Source: Bradyrhizobium japonicum USDA 6 (GTDB lineage Bacteria; Pseudomonadota; Alphaproteobacteria; Rhizobiales; Xanthobacteraceae). From it: a DNA stretch of 64,000 nucleotides. The stretch covers positions 4,256,001 to 4,320,000 of the forward strand of contig NC_017249.1 in assembly GCF_000284375.1 (NCBI RefSeq), given 5' to 3'. Each line of letters opens with the position of its first letter. The first letter of the stretch is position 1. The notes under the pieces are model-generated. The model was not told the DNA's origin. It ran no database searches and saw only the letters and a list, made by a program, of their open reading frames with translations. This document shows, in pieces, positions 1-8,971 of the stretch. The position numbers and the translations under genes were made by a program.

Positions 1-673
1 GCCCTCGCAGCTCACGCTGATGCCGTCGACGTTCGACTATGCGGAAGCCGCGACCTATCTCGCCGGCCACGGCACCGCCTATCACGCGCTGATCGATCGC
101 GGCCGGGTCATGCCGGGCGAGGTGTTGCTGGTGCATGGTGCCGGCGGCGGCGTGGGCCTTGCCGCGGTCGAGATCGGCAAGATGCTGGGCGCGACCGTGA
201 TCGCGACCGCCTCCAGCGACGAGAAGCTCACGATTGCGAAATCGCGCGGCGCCGACCATCTCGTGCGCTACGATCGCGAACCGTTTCGCGATGCCGTGAA
301 GCGCATCACCGACGGCCGTGGCGCCGACGTCGTGTTCGATCCCGTCGGCGGCGAGGTGTTCGAGAACTCGATGCGCTGCATCGCCTGGGGCGCGCGGCTA
401 CTGGTGATCGGCTTTACCGGTGGCATCGGCTCGGCGAAGACAAACCTCTTGCTGATCAAGGGCGCCAGCGTGCTCGGCGTGCGTGCGGGGGAGGCGGTAC
501 GGAAGAATCCCACGCTCGGCGAGGTGCGGCTCAAGGCGCTGCTGCAATGGGCGGAGGAGGGGAAGCTGCGCCCGAATATCTCGCACCGCCTGCCGCTGCA
601 GGATTACGCGAAGGCGATGCGGCTGTTGATCGACCGCAAGGCGATCGGGCGCGTGGCGCTTGTGATGGATTGA
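1..673 (+). CDS. Zinc-independent quinone oxidoreductase (MDR superfamily), 5' end cut by window
   Basis: The reading frame is open from the first bases, so the N-terminal GroES-like part lies outside the window; the visible ATG at 20 is internal. The remaining ~220 residues are the NADPH-binding Rossmann half of a medium-chain dehydrogenase: VHGAGGGVGLAAVE is the AxxGxxG dinucleotide motif, followed by the acidic/substrate stretch and a C-terminal return to the catalytic domain (HRLPLQDYAKAMRLL). No zinc-ligand cysteine cluster is seen in the visible part. The family reduces quinones or activated alkenes with NADPH in the cytosol. It could equally be annotated as an NADPH:quinone reductase or a zinc-binding-dehydrogenase-like protein; the substrate cannot be told. 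Confidence 0.85.
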   Translation, partial: PSQLTLMPSTFDYAEAATYLAGHGTAYHALIDRGRVMPGEVLLVHGAGGGVGLAAVEIGKMLGATVIATASSDEKLTIAKSRGADHLVRYDREPFRDAVKRITDGRGADVVFDPVGGEVFENSMRCIAWGARLLVIGFTGGIGSAKTNLLLIKGASVLGVRAGEAVRKNPTLGEVRLKALLQWAEEGKLRPNISHRLPLQDYAKAMRLLIDRKAIGRVALVMD

Positions 674-680
674 CGGTGTC

Positions 681-840
681 ATGCCCCGCGACCCGGCTAG
701 GCCAAGGCTTCGCCGGGGCTGAGGTCCAGGGCCGCCGAAGCTTTAGCGTAGGCGGCAGGCGGGGCATCCAGTAATCACCAGCGATCGTGATAATGCCCGC
801 TGGTGGAATACTGGATCACCCGCCTTCGCGGGTGATGACA
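681..840. repeat. Intergenic palindromic element with two nested inverted repeats
   Basis: ATGCCCCGC at 681-689 pairs with GCGGGGCAT at 759-767. A second palindrome, ATCCAGTA at 766-773, pairs with TACTGGAT at 809-816 and is followed by a CCCGCCTTCGCGGG-type hairpin near 820-832. No credible reading frame is present. It fills the space between the convergent oxidoreductase and crotonase genes and resembles the short palindromic intergenic elements common in Bradyrhizobium-type genomes. It may also terminate transcription from both sides. Confidence 0.55.
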
Positions 841-865
841 GCGGGGAAGGAGGCGACGCGCCGCC

Positions 866-1756
866 TCACTTGTACTCCCGCTCGCTCCACCACGGAAAAT
901 AATCCGGCATATCGCTCGACACCTTGTTCTTGAACTGCGCCGGACGCTTCTCCAGGAACGACACCACGCCTTCCTTGACGTCGTCCGAGCGGCCGCGCGT
1001 ATAGATGCCGCGGCTGTCGACCTTGTGGGCTTCCATGGGATCGTCGGCGCCCATCATGCGCCACATCATCTGGCGGATCAGCGCCACCGACACCGGCGCG
1101 GTCTTGGCGGCGAATTCCTTGGCCAGCGCTCGGGCGGTCGGCAAAAGATCATCGGGAGCTACGACCTTGCTGACGAGGCGGCCGGCGAGCGCTTCCTGGG
1201 CCGGGAAGACGCGGCCGGAATAGCACCATTCCAGCGCCTGCGAGATGCCGACGATGCGCGGCAGGAACCAGCTCGAGGCGGCCTCCGGCACGATGCCACG
1301 CTGGGAGAACACGAAGCCGAAGCGCGCGGCATCGGAGGCGATGCGGATGTCCATCGCGAGCTGCATGGTGACGCCGATGCCGACCGCAGGGCCGTTCACG
1401 GCGGCGATGACGGGCTTCAGGCACTTGAAGATGCGCAGCGTCACCTGACCGCCGCCGTCGCGCACCTGCGGGTCGCTGTAATCGACCTTGCCGTCCGCGA
1501 AACGCTTCACCGGCCCGCGCCGCGCATCGCGATCGAACGTGTCGGCACCCGACGACAGATCGGCGCCTGCGCAAAAACCGCGGCCGGCGCCGGTGACGAT
1601 GATGGCGCGGACGTCGTCGTCCTTGTCGGCGGCGTCGAACGCGTCGATCAGCTCGGCCTGCATCTGCGCGTTGAAGGCATTGAGCTTGTCGGGCCGGTTC
1701 AGCGTGATGGTGAGGATCTGCTCGGCGACCTCGTATTTGATGGTCTCATACGCCAT
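866..1756 (-). CDS. Crotonase/enoyl-CoA hydratase family protein lacking both canonical catalytic glutamates
   Basis: A 296-residue cytosolic crotonase-fold protein. The N-terminus reads LTITLNRPDKLNAFN, and the oxyanion-hole segment GRGFCAGADLSSG is intact, so CoA-ester binding is expected. The second conserved block (AAVNGPAVGIGVTMQLAMD) has V-T where hydratases carry the catalytic Glu of GGGCE, and the next block reads FVFSQRGIVPEAASS in place of the usual PEI-containing motif. The two classical hydratase glutamates are therefore not where expected, and an isomerase or other crotonase activity is plausible. It is also ~30 residues longer than the usual 260. It starts at an ATG, is leftward like the amidase block, but is separated from it by a 300-bp repeat element, so it is probably its own unit. 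Confidence 0.85.
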   Translation of the reverse strand: MAYETIKYEVAEQILTITLNRPDKLNAFNAQMQAELIDAFDAADKDDDVRAIIVTGAGRGFCAGADLSSGADTFDRDARRGPVKRFADGKVDYSDPQVRDGGGQVTLRIFKCLKPVIAAVNGPAVGIGVTMQLAMDIRIASDAARFGFVFSQRGIVPEAASSWFLPRIVGISQALEWCYSGRVFPAQEALAGRLVSKVVAPDDLLPTARALAKEFAAKTAPVSVALIRQMMWRMMGADDPMEAHKVDSRGIYTRGRSDDVKEGVVSFLEKRPAQFKNKVSSDMPDYFPWWSEREYK

Positions 1757-2057
1757 GGTGGTTTCCTTCCTTTAGTTTTTCGCTGCGCAGATGGCAGAGG
1801 GCTTTGAGTTTTCGTTTACCCTCCCCTGGAGGAGGGTCGATCGCGCGAAGCGCGAGCGGGGTGGGGTGATCTCTTCACATGGGCACTATTGGACGCGGAG
1901 GGACCGCCACCCCACCCCGTCTCACATTTCGCCGCGCTCAATGTGAGCCGACCCTCCCCCTCCAGGGGAAGGTAAGCAAGAGTCTCTGCATGCTGCCTGT
2001 CTCAACTCATTCGGGCTTGCGCCTAAAGGGCGCGCTTCCCGGGATGACGAGAGCGAC
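1757..2057. other. Gene-free stretch of ~300 bp dominated by an inverted-repeat element
   Basis: The interval between the crotonase start and the amidase stop contains the palindromic element listed separately (1816-1975) and, at 2010-2055, a short ATTCGGGCTTGCGCC / CCCGGGATGACGAGAG remnant of the same general repeat style. I see no credible coding frame. The upstream promoter of the crotonase must lie just left of the element, but no clear -35/-10 pair stands out. Confidence 0.5.
1816..1975. repeat. MITE-like element with ~25-bp imperfect terminal inverted repeats
   Basis: The left end TTACCCTCCCCTGGAGGAGG (from 1816) is matched in inverse by the right end TCCAGGGGAAGGTAA (to 1975). A nested inner pair GGGGTGGGGTG (about 1858-1868) / CACCCCACCCC (about 1908-1918) extends the fold. 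There is no open frame and no transposase nearby. The structure is that of a folded non-autonomous repeat; whether it is mobile cannot be told from one copy. Confidence 0.55.
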
Positions 2058-3479
2058 TTAAGTCGCCGGCGGGCTCGGCCAGGGCTTCTGCGCGCCGCGC
2101 AGGCCCTCGAAAGCCTTGGCCATGCCGAGCACGCCGATATCGTCGAAGCGGCGGCCGACGATCTGCACGCCGATGGGAAAGCCGTTGGCGTCGAAGCCGC
2201 CATTGACGGAAACCGCGGGGTTTTCCGACATATTCCACGGCACGGTATAGCAGATGTGTTCGAACGGCCTCATGGGATCGTTGGTGGGTGAAGCCCAGTC
2301 CGCCGGGTAGTTCACGTTCGGCGCGGTCGGCGAGATCACATAGTCGAGCTCGCAGAACAGCTTTGACGCAGCCGCGCGGATCGCCATGGTCTGGTTGAAT
2401 CCGCGGATAACATCCACGCCCGAGAGCTTTGCGCCGGATGCGCCCCATTTGAAGATGTAGGGCAGCACCTTTGCCTGTTCGGCCGGCGTCAGCTTGGCCA
2501 GATCATCCCACATCCGCGCGCGCCAGAAATTGTCGAGGCCGTCGAGCATCTCGCGGGTGAGGATGCCGTCAACTTCCGTGACGACAGCACCGGCGGATTC
2601 GAACGCCTTTGCGGTTTTCACCGCGACCTCGCGAACCGGCTTTTCCGCCGGCAGGCCAACGCCGGCATCGAGCATCAGGCCGATCCGCAACTTGCGCGGA
2701 GATTTTTCCAGCCCCTTCCAGTTCAGAGGCTCCGCCGGCAGGCTCATGCCGTCGCGCCGGTCGGGCTTCGCGATCACGCTCATCATCAGCGCGCAATCGT
2801 CGACCGTGCGTGTCATGGGACCGGCGACACGGCCGACATAGGCGGGATCGATCGGCACCCGGCCGAAGCTGGGCTTCAATCCGACGAGGCCGCACCAGCC
2901 CGCGGGCAGGCGCACCGAGCCGCCGATATCGGTGCCGAGATGCAGCGGGCCATATCCGGCCGCAGCGGCAGCGCCAGCACCGGCGCTGGAACCGCCGGGA
3001 TTCTTGGAGAGGTCCCAGGGATTGCGCGCCAGCGCGTGGAAGCTGGAGAGCCCCGAGGACAGCATGCCGTAATCGGGCATGGTGGTTTTTGCGAAGATGA
3101 TCGCGCCGGCCTCGCGCAAACGCGCGGCGGGCGGGGCGTCTTTCTCGGCCGGCACGAGCTTCACGCTCGCAGCGCCGAGCGGCACGGGCACGCCCTTGGT
3201 CGCGATGTTGTCCTTTACAGTGACTGGCACGCCGTCGAGCGCGCCTGATGGCTCGCCCCCGTTCCAGCGCGCGGTTGAGGCCTTCGCGGCCTCGCGCGCG
3301 CTGTCGGGATCGAACGCGTAGAGCGCCTTGAGATGCGGTTCCCACGCAGCGACGTGCGCAAGCACGTCCTCCAGCACCTCGCTCGGCGAGAACTGCTTGG
3401 CCCGATAGCCCGCGATCAGATCGACCGCGGAGAGATCGTGCAACGAGGTGACGGCCTCTTCGACGCTCTTTTTGTGCAT
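2058..3479 (-). CDS. Amidase (amidase signature family)
   Basis: A 473-residue amidase-signature enzyme that hydrolyses carboxamides to acid and ammonia through a Ser-cisSer-Lys triad. All three residues are visible: Lys89 in VTVKDNIA, cis-Ser164 in the GGSS motif, and nucleophile Ser188 in GTDIGGSVR. The 75 and 24 residue spacings match characterised members such as FAAH. The frame stays open for another 104 codons upstream, but the ATG at 3479 gives the right family N-terminus and sits 2 nt after the stop of the M20 gene, so the longer reading is spurious. It is the last gene of the leftward M81-M20-amidase set behind the peptide transporter. The substrate is unknown; an amide or amino-acid derivative is suggested by context. 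Confidence 0.9.
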   Translation of the reverse strand: MHKKSVEEAVTSLHDLSAVDLIAGYRAKQFSPSEVLEDVLAHVAAWEPHLKALYAFDPDSAREAAKASTARWNGGEPSGALDGVPVTVKDNIATKGVPVPLGAASVKLVPAEKDAPPAARLREAGAIIFAKTTMPDYGMLSSGLSSFHALARNPWDLSKNPGGSSAGAGAAAAAGYGPLHLGTDIGGSVRLPAGWCGLVGLKPSFGRVPIDPAYVGRVAGPMTRTVDDCALMMSVIAKPDRRDGMSLPAEPLNWKGLEKSPRKLRIGLMLDAGVGLPAEKPVREVAVKTAKAFESAGAVVTEVDGILTREMLDGLDNFWRARMWDDLAKLTPAEQAKVLPYIFKWGASGAKLSGVDVIRGFNQTMAIRAAASKLFCELDYVISPTAPNVNYPADWASPTNDPMRPFEHICYTVPWNMSENPAVSVNGGFDANGFPIGVQIVGRRFDDIGVLGMAKAFEGLRGAQKPWPSPPAT

Positions 3480-3481
3480 TG

Positions 3482-4645
3482 CTAACCTACCGGCATGCGC
3501 GTTTCGATGATCCGGGCGAACATGCTGGCGCCGATCGGCAGGATCTTGTCGTCGAGCACGAAGCCGGGATTGTGCACGGGCACCGAGCCGTCGTGGCCGA
3601 TCCAGAAATAGGCGCCGGGAATGGTTTGCAGCATGTCGGCGAAATCCTCGCTGCCCATCTTCGGCTGGGCGCGGGTGATCACCTTGGCGGGGTTGACGAC
3701 GGTGCGCGCGACCTCCTCGACGACCTTGGACTGCTCGACCTGGTTGATCAGCACGCCGAAAGTGTCGCGGATGTCGGCTTCGATCACGCATTGATAGGCG
3801 CTCGCGATGCCGGCGCAGATCGTGCGGATGCGTTCGGCGATCAGGGCGCGAACTTCATCCGAGAAGGTGCGGATGGTGCCGCAGAGATGGGCCTCGCCGG
3901 GAATGACGTTGTAGGCGGAACCGGCGTGAATCTGCGTGATCGAGATGACGGCGGCCTGCAGCGGCTCGACGTTGCGGCTGACGATGGTCTGGATCGCCTG
4001 TGCCAGCGTGGTCGCGATGATCACCGCGTCCTTGGAGCGTTCGGGCATCGCGCCATGCGCGCCGTAGCCGGTGATGCGCAGGTCGAAGAAGTCGGCGCTG
4101 GCCATCGCCGGGCCAGGCAGGATCGCGATCTCGCCGAGGTTTAGGTCGGGCGCGTTGTGCAGGCCGTAGAGCTCGTCGCAGGGAAACTTCTCGAACAGCC
4201 CGTCCTTAATCATCGCGCGGGCGCCGCCGAGGCCTTCCTCGGCCGGCTGGAAGATCAGGTGCACGGTGCCGTCGAAATTTTTGGTCTCGGCGAGGTAGCG
4301 CGCGGTGCCGAGCAGCATCGTAGTGTGGCCGTCATGGCCGCAGCCGTGGAAGCGGCCGGGGATTTTCGAACTCCATTTCAGATTGGTGTTCTCTTCCATC
4401 GGCAGGGCGTCCATGTCGGCGCGCAGGCCGATGCGCTTGCTGCCCGAACCCTTGCCCTTGATGACGCCGATCACGCCGGTGCCGCCGAGACCGCGGTGCA
4501 CCTCGATGCCCCAGCTCTTCAGCTTGTCGGCAACGATGCCGGAGGTGCGCACTTCCTCGAAGCCGATCTCGGGATGGGCGTGGAGGTCGCGCCTGATAGC
4601 AGTGAGTTCGTCGGCAAAGCCGTCGATGCGGTCGATCGTGGGCAT
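3482..4645 (-). CDS. M20 family amidohydrolase (hippurate hydrolase/aminoacylase-like)
   Basis: A 387-residue M20D-type metal-dependent amidohydrolase, cytosolic (no signal peptide). The metal-binding motifs are clear: RADMDALP at about 75-82, GCGHDGH at about 101-107, and QPAEEGLGGA at about 133-142 with the paired glutamates that bind metal and act as base. The C-terminal motif with the last ligand is GSEDFADML. The family removes N-acyl groups from amino acids (hippurate, N-acyl or indole conjugates). The start ATG lies 14 nt from the M81 gene upstream and the stop is 2 nt before the amidase start, so co-translation in one operon is likely. The exact acyl donor cannot be deduced. Confidence 0.9.
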   Translation of the reverse strand: MPTIDRIDGFADELTAIRRDLHAHPEIGFEEVRTSGIVADKLKSWGIEVHRGLGGTGVIGVIKGKGSGSKRIGLRADMDALPMEENTNLKWSSKIPGRFHGCGHDGHTTMLLGTARYLAETKNFDGTVHLIFQPAEEGLGGARAMIKDGLFEKFPCDELYGLHNAPDLNLGEIAILPGPAMASADFFDLRITGYGAHGAMPERSKDAVIIATTLAQAIQTIVSRNVEPLQAAVISITQIHAGSAYNVIPGEAHLCGTIRTFSDEVRALIAERIRTICAGIASAYQCVIEADIRDTFGVLINQVEQSKVVEEVARTVVNPAKVITRAQPKMGSEDFADMLQTIPGAYFWIGHDGSVPVHNPGFVLDDKILPIGASMFARIIETRMPVG

Positions 4646-4658
4646 GTGTCCTGTCCGG

Positions 4659-6164
4659 TTAGCGTGATGGGGGAATGAAAACGGGGCCGTTCGGCTTGAT
4701 GCGGACGCCCGGCCGCAGGCGCGTCCAGGGCAGGGTGGCAGTGTCGGCCGGCATCGCGCCGGGTGCGGCGCAGATCATCAGCTTTTCCGCGATCGGCTCG
4801 AAATCGGCGCGGAAGTGCACCGAGCTCTTGTTGACCAGAATCTTCTGCGCGGTCGGCTCGATGCCGACATAGCGGTACATCGCCTGATCGGCGAGCTGCG
4901 CCTTGTGCGAGGAGACGACGACGCGGACGTCGCCGACGCGCAGGCATGCTGAGGGACCCATCTCCATCTCGCGGCCACCGTAGTAGGGGCCGGGCGCGAT
5001 GAAGCGGCCGTCGGAGAGCTTTTCGACGATGAAGGTCTCGCGATAGGGCTCGTCGCCGGGAATGCCGGACTTGCCGCCGAGCGACAGCGTCACGGTGGCG
5101 CCGACGCCGGCCGCATGCGCGGCCTTGGCCGAGGCCGGATCGTAGATCACGCCGGTCGCGGCGCTCGCCTTGTTGCGTACCAGCGCGCGCAGCATGCCGG
5201 TGGTGTCGGAATCACCGCCGGCGCCGGGATTGTCCTGGGTGTCGGCGATGATGATTGGCTTGCTCGCGCCCTTGGCGAGTTCCATCGCATGGCGCACGCC
5301 GTCGTCGGGCGACCAGATCTTGCCGTCGAAATCGTCCTCGTGGCTTTCGATCAGTTTGACGATCGCATCGGCCGCGCGGTCGGCATCGGCCTGCGTCTTG
5401 CCATAGGCGAACACGCTCGGGCCGCAGTCGCGGAAATCGGCGGCGGGGAAGCCGGGCGCGAAGGACAGCGTCGGAACGGCCTCGCTCTCCAGCGCGGCAA
5501 GTTTTTCGTAGATGCCCTTGGTGGGAAAGTCATTGGTGCATTGCCAGCTGATCGCGATCAGGAACGGCAATTGGCGAAACGACTTTGCAAAGCGTTGTTT
5601 GGTCTGCAGCAGCAGGGCGAGGTGCCTTGCGGAGGCGCGGCCGGTCTCGGCCATGTCGACATGCGGATAGGTGCGGTAGGCGATCAGCGCATCCGCGTGT
5701 TCCATCATCTCGGGCGTGACGTTGGCGTGCAGGTCGAGGCTGGCAACCAGCGGAACGTCCTTGCCTATGACGCGGCGCACGCGCGCCAAGATCTCGCCTT
5801 CGCCGTCGTCGAGATGCTCGGTCACCATCGCGCCATGCAGATCAAGATAGACCGCATCGAGCGGGCCGGCGGCGGCGATACCGTCGACCATCACCTTCAC
5901 GATACGCTCGAAGGCGTCCCTGGTGACATGCGCCGACGGACTTGCGCCGCAGGCGATCGTCGGAATGAGGTTCCAGCCATTCGCTTCGGCGCTGTCGACG
6001 AAGCCGGCGAGGCCGACATTGATGCGGCGCATCACCTTCAGCACGTCGGCGCCTTCCGTCATGGCCGGCCAGCCGCCGCCATGCTGGAAGTCCGCGAAAG
6101 TCGCCTTCGTCGGGGCGAACGTGTTGGTCTCGTGCAGGAAGCCGCCGACGGCGATACGTGTCAT
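4659..6164 (-). CDS. M81 family metallopeptidase (MlrC/microcystinase-like)
   Basis: A 501-residue M81 protein. Visible family blocks are GGFLHETNTFAPT at the N-terminus, SLDLHANVTPEM around residue 155, and ADTQDNPGAGGDSDTTGML near residue 300 opening the MlrC C-terminal domain, with several metal-ligand His/Asp residues. MlrC is known for cleaving linearised microcystin, but most M81 members in proteobacteria sit beside dipeptide ABC transporters and have unknown substrates, as here. There is no MlrA-like protein in the window, so a microcystin role is not supported. ATG 6164 is preferred over the TTG one codon upstream. It is first of the three hydrolase genes and 235 bp downstream of the transporter ATPase gene, with a palindrome between. 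Confidence 0.88.
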   Translation of the reverse strand: MTRIAVGGFLHETNTFAPTKATFADFQHGGGWPAMTEGADVLKVMRRINVGLAGFVDSAEANGWNLIPTIACGASPSAHVTRDAFERIVKVMVDGIAAAGPLDAVYLDLHGAMVTEHLDDGEGEILARVRRVIGKDVPLVASLDLHANVTPEMMEHADALIAYRTYPHVDMAETGRASARHLALLLQTKQRFAKSFRQLPFLIAISWQCTNDFPTKGIYEKLAALESEAVPTLSFAPGFPAADFRDCGPSVFAYGKTQADADRAADAIVKLIESHEDDFDGKIWSPDDGVRHAMELAKGASKPIIIADTQDNPGAGGDSDTTGMLRALVRNKASAATGVIYDPASAKAAHAAGVGATVTLSLGGKSGIPGDEPYRETFIVEKLSDGRFIAPGPYYGGREMEMGPSACLRVGDVRVVVSSHKAQLADQAMYRYVGIEPTAQKILVNKSSVHFRADFEPIAEKLMICAAPGAMPADTATLPWTRLRPGVRIKPNGPVFIPPSR

Positions 6165-6282
6165 CAATTCTGGTCCAGCGTTTGAAAGTGCGCGACGTTA
6201 GCCTTGGCCTTGCGGAGAGGGCAAGGTGAGAAGCAATCGCGCCACGCATAGGGTCAGATCGTTTTGGGAATGCTGCTCCGCC

Positions 6283-6388
6283 GTCATTCCGGGGCGCGCC
6301 ACTTGGCGCGAGCCCGGAATCCATGGTGCTGCAGAGTTTGCCGTTCGATGGATTCCGGGCTCATCGCTTCGCGATGCCCCGGAATGAC
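6283..6388. repeat. Palindromic intergenic element between transporter and M81 genes
   Basis: GTCATTCCGGGGC at 6283-6295 pairs with GCCCCGGAATGAC ending at 6388. Nested inside, CCCGGAATCCAT pairs with ATGGATTCCGGG. The whole can fold into a long hairpin and carries no reading frame. Elements with this GTCATTCCGGGGC end are very common in Bradyrhizobium and Rhodopseudomonas genomes. It separates the dpp-type genes from the hydrolase genes and may act as an operon-internal processing or attenuation site. Confidence 0.6.
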
Positions 6389-6399
6389 GACTGGGAGAG

Positions 6400-8064
6400 T
6401 TAAGCCGTGGCAGCCACGCCTTCCGACACCGGGCGGAAGTTCGCAAAATCCCAGCCGCGGCCCGGTGCGGCCTCCAGCAGCGCCCTGGTGTAGGCTTCCT
6501 TCGGATGCGTCAACACCTCGGCGGCCAGGCCCTGTTCGACGACACGGCCGTGCTGCATCACCACGACCTCGTCGCAGATCTGGGCTGCGACGCGCAGATC
6601 GTGGGTGATGAACAGGATGGCGATGCCGAGCCGGTTCTGGATCTCGTCGAGCAGTTCCAGCACCTGCGCCTGAACCGAGACGTCGAGTGCCGACACCGCT
6701 TCGTCCGCGACCAGCACGTCGGGGTCGAGCGCGAGCGCACGCGCAATGGCGATACGCTGGCGCTGGCCGCCGGAGAACTGGTGCGGATAGCGCGTCACTG
6801 CGTCCGCGGGCAGGCCGACGAGCTCGAGCAGTTCGCGCGCCCGCTTCATCGCATCGGCATGCGAGGTGCCGTAATTGATCGGGCCTTCCGCGATGCTCTC
6901 GCCGACGGTAATGCGCGGGTTGAGCGAGCGATAGGGATCCTGGAACACGATCTGGATCTTCTGACGGTGCGGCTGGAGCAGGCGGCGCGAAATGTCGGCG
7001 ATCTCGCGGCCGGCAAGGCGCACGCCGCCGGAGGTCGGATCGATCAGGCGCACGATGCACCGCGCGACCGTCGACTTGCCCGAGCCGCTCTCACCGACGA
7101 TGCCGAGCGTGCGGCCCTTGCGCAGCGTCAGCGTGACCTTGTCGGCGGCGACGACCTCGCGGCCCTTGCCGAAGAAGGCGCGCTCCTTATAGACCTTGCC
7201 GAGCTCGTTGGCCTCCAGCACCACCGGCTCCTTGGTCTCGGGTCGCGCCGCGCGCGGCACCAGGCTCGGCACCGCAGAAAGCAAATTGCGGGTGTACTCC
7301 ATGGTCGGGTTGCGCAGCACGGTCTCGAGCGGACCGGTCTCGACCAGCCGGCCCTGCCGCATCACAGCGACGCGGTCGGCGATCTCGGCCACCACGCCCA
7401 TGTCGTGGGTGATGAACAGGACGGCCGTGCCGTGATCGCGCTGGAGGTCGCGGATCAGCGTCAGGATCTGCTTTTGCGTGGTGACGTCGAGCGCGGTGGT
7501 CGGCTCGTCGGCGATCAGCAGCTTCGGCTCCAGCACCAGCGCCATCGCAATCATGATGCGCTGGCGCTGGCCGCCGGACAGGCGATGCGGATAGGAGGCG
7601 AAGATGCGCTCGACCTGCGGCAGGCGGACCTGCTCCATCATGTCGAGAATGCGCTTCTTCCGCGCCTTGGCGTCGAGATCGGTGTGGGCGCGCAGGACCT
7701 CGTCGATCTGGCGGCCGACCGGCACCACCGGATTGAGCGCGGTCATCGGCTCCTGGAAGATCATCGCCATCTGCGTCGCGCGGAGCTGGCGCAGGCGGCG
7801 ATCGGTCGCGGTGAGAATCTCTTCGCCGACCAGCTTGACGCTGCCGCCGGTCGGAACCAGCGTGCCCTTCGGCAGCAGGCCCATCGTGGTGAGCGAGGTC
7901 ACCGACTTGCCCGAGCCGCTTTCGCCGACGAGACACAGTGTCTCGCCCTTGTGCACCTGGATCGAGATGCCGTCGATGATGTTGGCCCCCTTCGGTTTCT
8001 TGCCGACGGAGACGACGAGGTTGTTGATGTCGAGGACTGGGTTGGTCATCACTTGATCCGTCAT
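6400..8064 (-). CDS. Dipeptide/oligopeptide ABC transporter ATP-binding protein, fused DppD-DppF type
   Basis: A 554-residue protein with two complete ABC ATPase domains in one chain. Each has Walker A (GESGSGKS twice), a signature (LSGGQRQR and FSGGQRQR) and Walker B ([12 protein letters not shown] and [12 protein letters not shown]), plus the oligopeptide C-terminal extension between them. It powers the peptide permeases encoded just upstream. The ATG at 8064 overlaps the permease stop as TGATG, indicating translational coupling; a second in-frame ATG follows at 8049. The frame is open further upstream, but that reading runs through the permease gene. Fusion of the usually separate D and F subunits is common in rhizobia. 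Confidence 0.93.
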   Translation of the reverse strand: MTDQVMTNPVLDINNLVVSVGKKPKGANIIDGISIQVHKGETLCLVGESGSGKSVTSLTTMGLLPKGTLVPTGGSVKLVGEEILTATDRRLRQLRATQMAMIFQEPMTALNPVVPVGRQIDEVLRAHTDLDAKARKKRILDMMEQVRLPQVERIFASYPHRLSGGQRQRIMIAMALVLEPKLLIADEPTTALDVTTQKQILTLIRDLQRDHGTAVLFITHDMGVVAEIADRVAVMRQGRLVETGPLETVLRNPTMEYTRNLLSAVPSLVPRAARPETKEPVVLEANELGKVYKERAFFGKGREVVAADKVTLTLRKGRTLGIVGESGSGKSTVARCIVRLIDPTSGGVRLAGREIADISRRLLQPHRQKIQIVFQDPYRSLNPRITVGESIAEGPINYGTSHADAMKRARELLELVGLPADAVTRYPHQFSGGQRQRIAIARALALDPDVLVADEAVSALDVSVQAQVLELLDEIQNRLGIAILFITHDLRVAAQICDEVVVMQHGRVVEQGLAAEVLTHPKEAYTRALLEAAPGRGWDFANFRPVSEGVAATA

Positions 8065-8951
8065 CACTTGCCCTCCCGCTGCTTCATGCGGGGATCGAGG
8101 GCGTCGCGGGCGGCGTCGCCGATCAAATTGATGCTGAGGATGGCGATCGAAAGCAGCAGGCCCGGCCAGAAGATCAGCGTCGGCTTGAGCTGAAAATACT
8201 GGCGGCCCTCGGCCATGATGTTGCCCCAGGTCGGCGTCTCCGGCGAGATGCCGGCGCCGAGGAAGGAGAGGATGGCCTCGGTCAGGATCGCGGAGGCGCA
8301 GACATAGGTGCCCTGGACGATCAGCGGCGCGATCGTGTTCGGCATCAGATGGCGCCACATGATCTTCGGCAGGCTGGAGCCGACCGAGATCGCGGCTTCC
8401 ACATAGGGCTCCTCGCGCGCGGACAGCACGACCGAGCGCACCAGGCGCGCCACGCGCGGTATTTCGGGGATGGTGATCGCGACCAGCACGGTCCAGATGC
8501 TGGCGCCGGACAGCGACACCACGGCGATCGCGAGCAGGATGCTCGGCATCGCCATGAGGCCGTCCATGACGCGCATCAGGACGGCATCGACCAGCTTGAA
8601 GAAGCCGGAGACGAGGCCGATCGCAAGGCCGATGGCGATCGCCAGGATCGCCGAGCCGATGCCGATCAGGAGCGAGATGCGGCCGCCATAGATCACGCGC
8701 GACAAGAGGTCACGGCCATAGGCGTCGGTGCCGAGCAGGAACTGCGCCGAGGCCGGCTTCAGCCGCTGCGAAGGCGCAAGCTGGACCGGATCGTGCGGCG
8801 CGATCAGCGGCGCCAGGATCGAGACCAGCACGATCAGCGCGAGCAAGATCGTGGCCGCCGCGATGATCGGCGTCGAGGTGAGGAATCCGAAACGCGGCCG
8901 CAACGGCGACGTGATCGGAATGGATGACTGGGGAAGGCTATCGACGGACAT
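8064..8951 (-). CDS. Peptide ABC transporter permease, DppC type
   Basis: A 295-residue inner-membrane permease. A proline/serine N-terminal tail precedes the first transmembrane helix (about 25-50), then comes the OppC_N block with LGTDAYGRDLLSR (about 90-102) that marks DppC/OppC proteins, and four or five further helices with the EAA loop (EEPYVEAAISVGSS) that contacts the ATPase. It pairs with the DppB-type permease 20 nt upstream and is coupled by a 1-nt overlap to the ATPase gene. The chosen ATG (8951) begins the MSVDSLPQ tail; the much longer upstream reading is the antisense-like continuation across dppB and is rejected. Confidence 0.92.
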   Translation of the reverse strand: MSVDSLPQSSIPITSPLRPRFGFLTSTPIIAAATILLALIVLVSILAPLIAPHDPVQLAPSQRLKPASAQFLLGTDAYGRDLLSRVIYGGRISLLIGIGSAILAIAIGLAIGLVSGFFKLVDAVLMRVMDGLMAMPSILLAIAVVSLSGASIWTVLVAITIPEIPRVARLVRSVVLSAREEPYVEAAISVGSSLPKIMWRHLMPNTIAPLIVQGTYVCASAILTEAILSFLGAGISPETPTWGNIMAEGRQYFQLKPTLIFWPGLLLSIAILSINLIGDAARDALDPRMKQREGK

Positions 8952-8971
8952 TTTTGTTGGTATCCTTAGCC

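Noticed and set aside
10..60. ATG at 20 as the true start of the quinone oxidoreductase
   Set aside because: The frame is open upstream to the window edge and the product would lack the whole N-terminal domain of the family.
6505..8193. A 562-codon rightward open frame over the ABC ATPase gene
   Set aside because: Antisense frame of a gene with two full sets of ATPase motifs; its own product has no family features.
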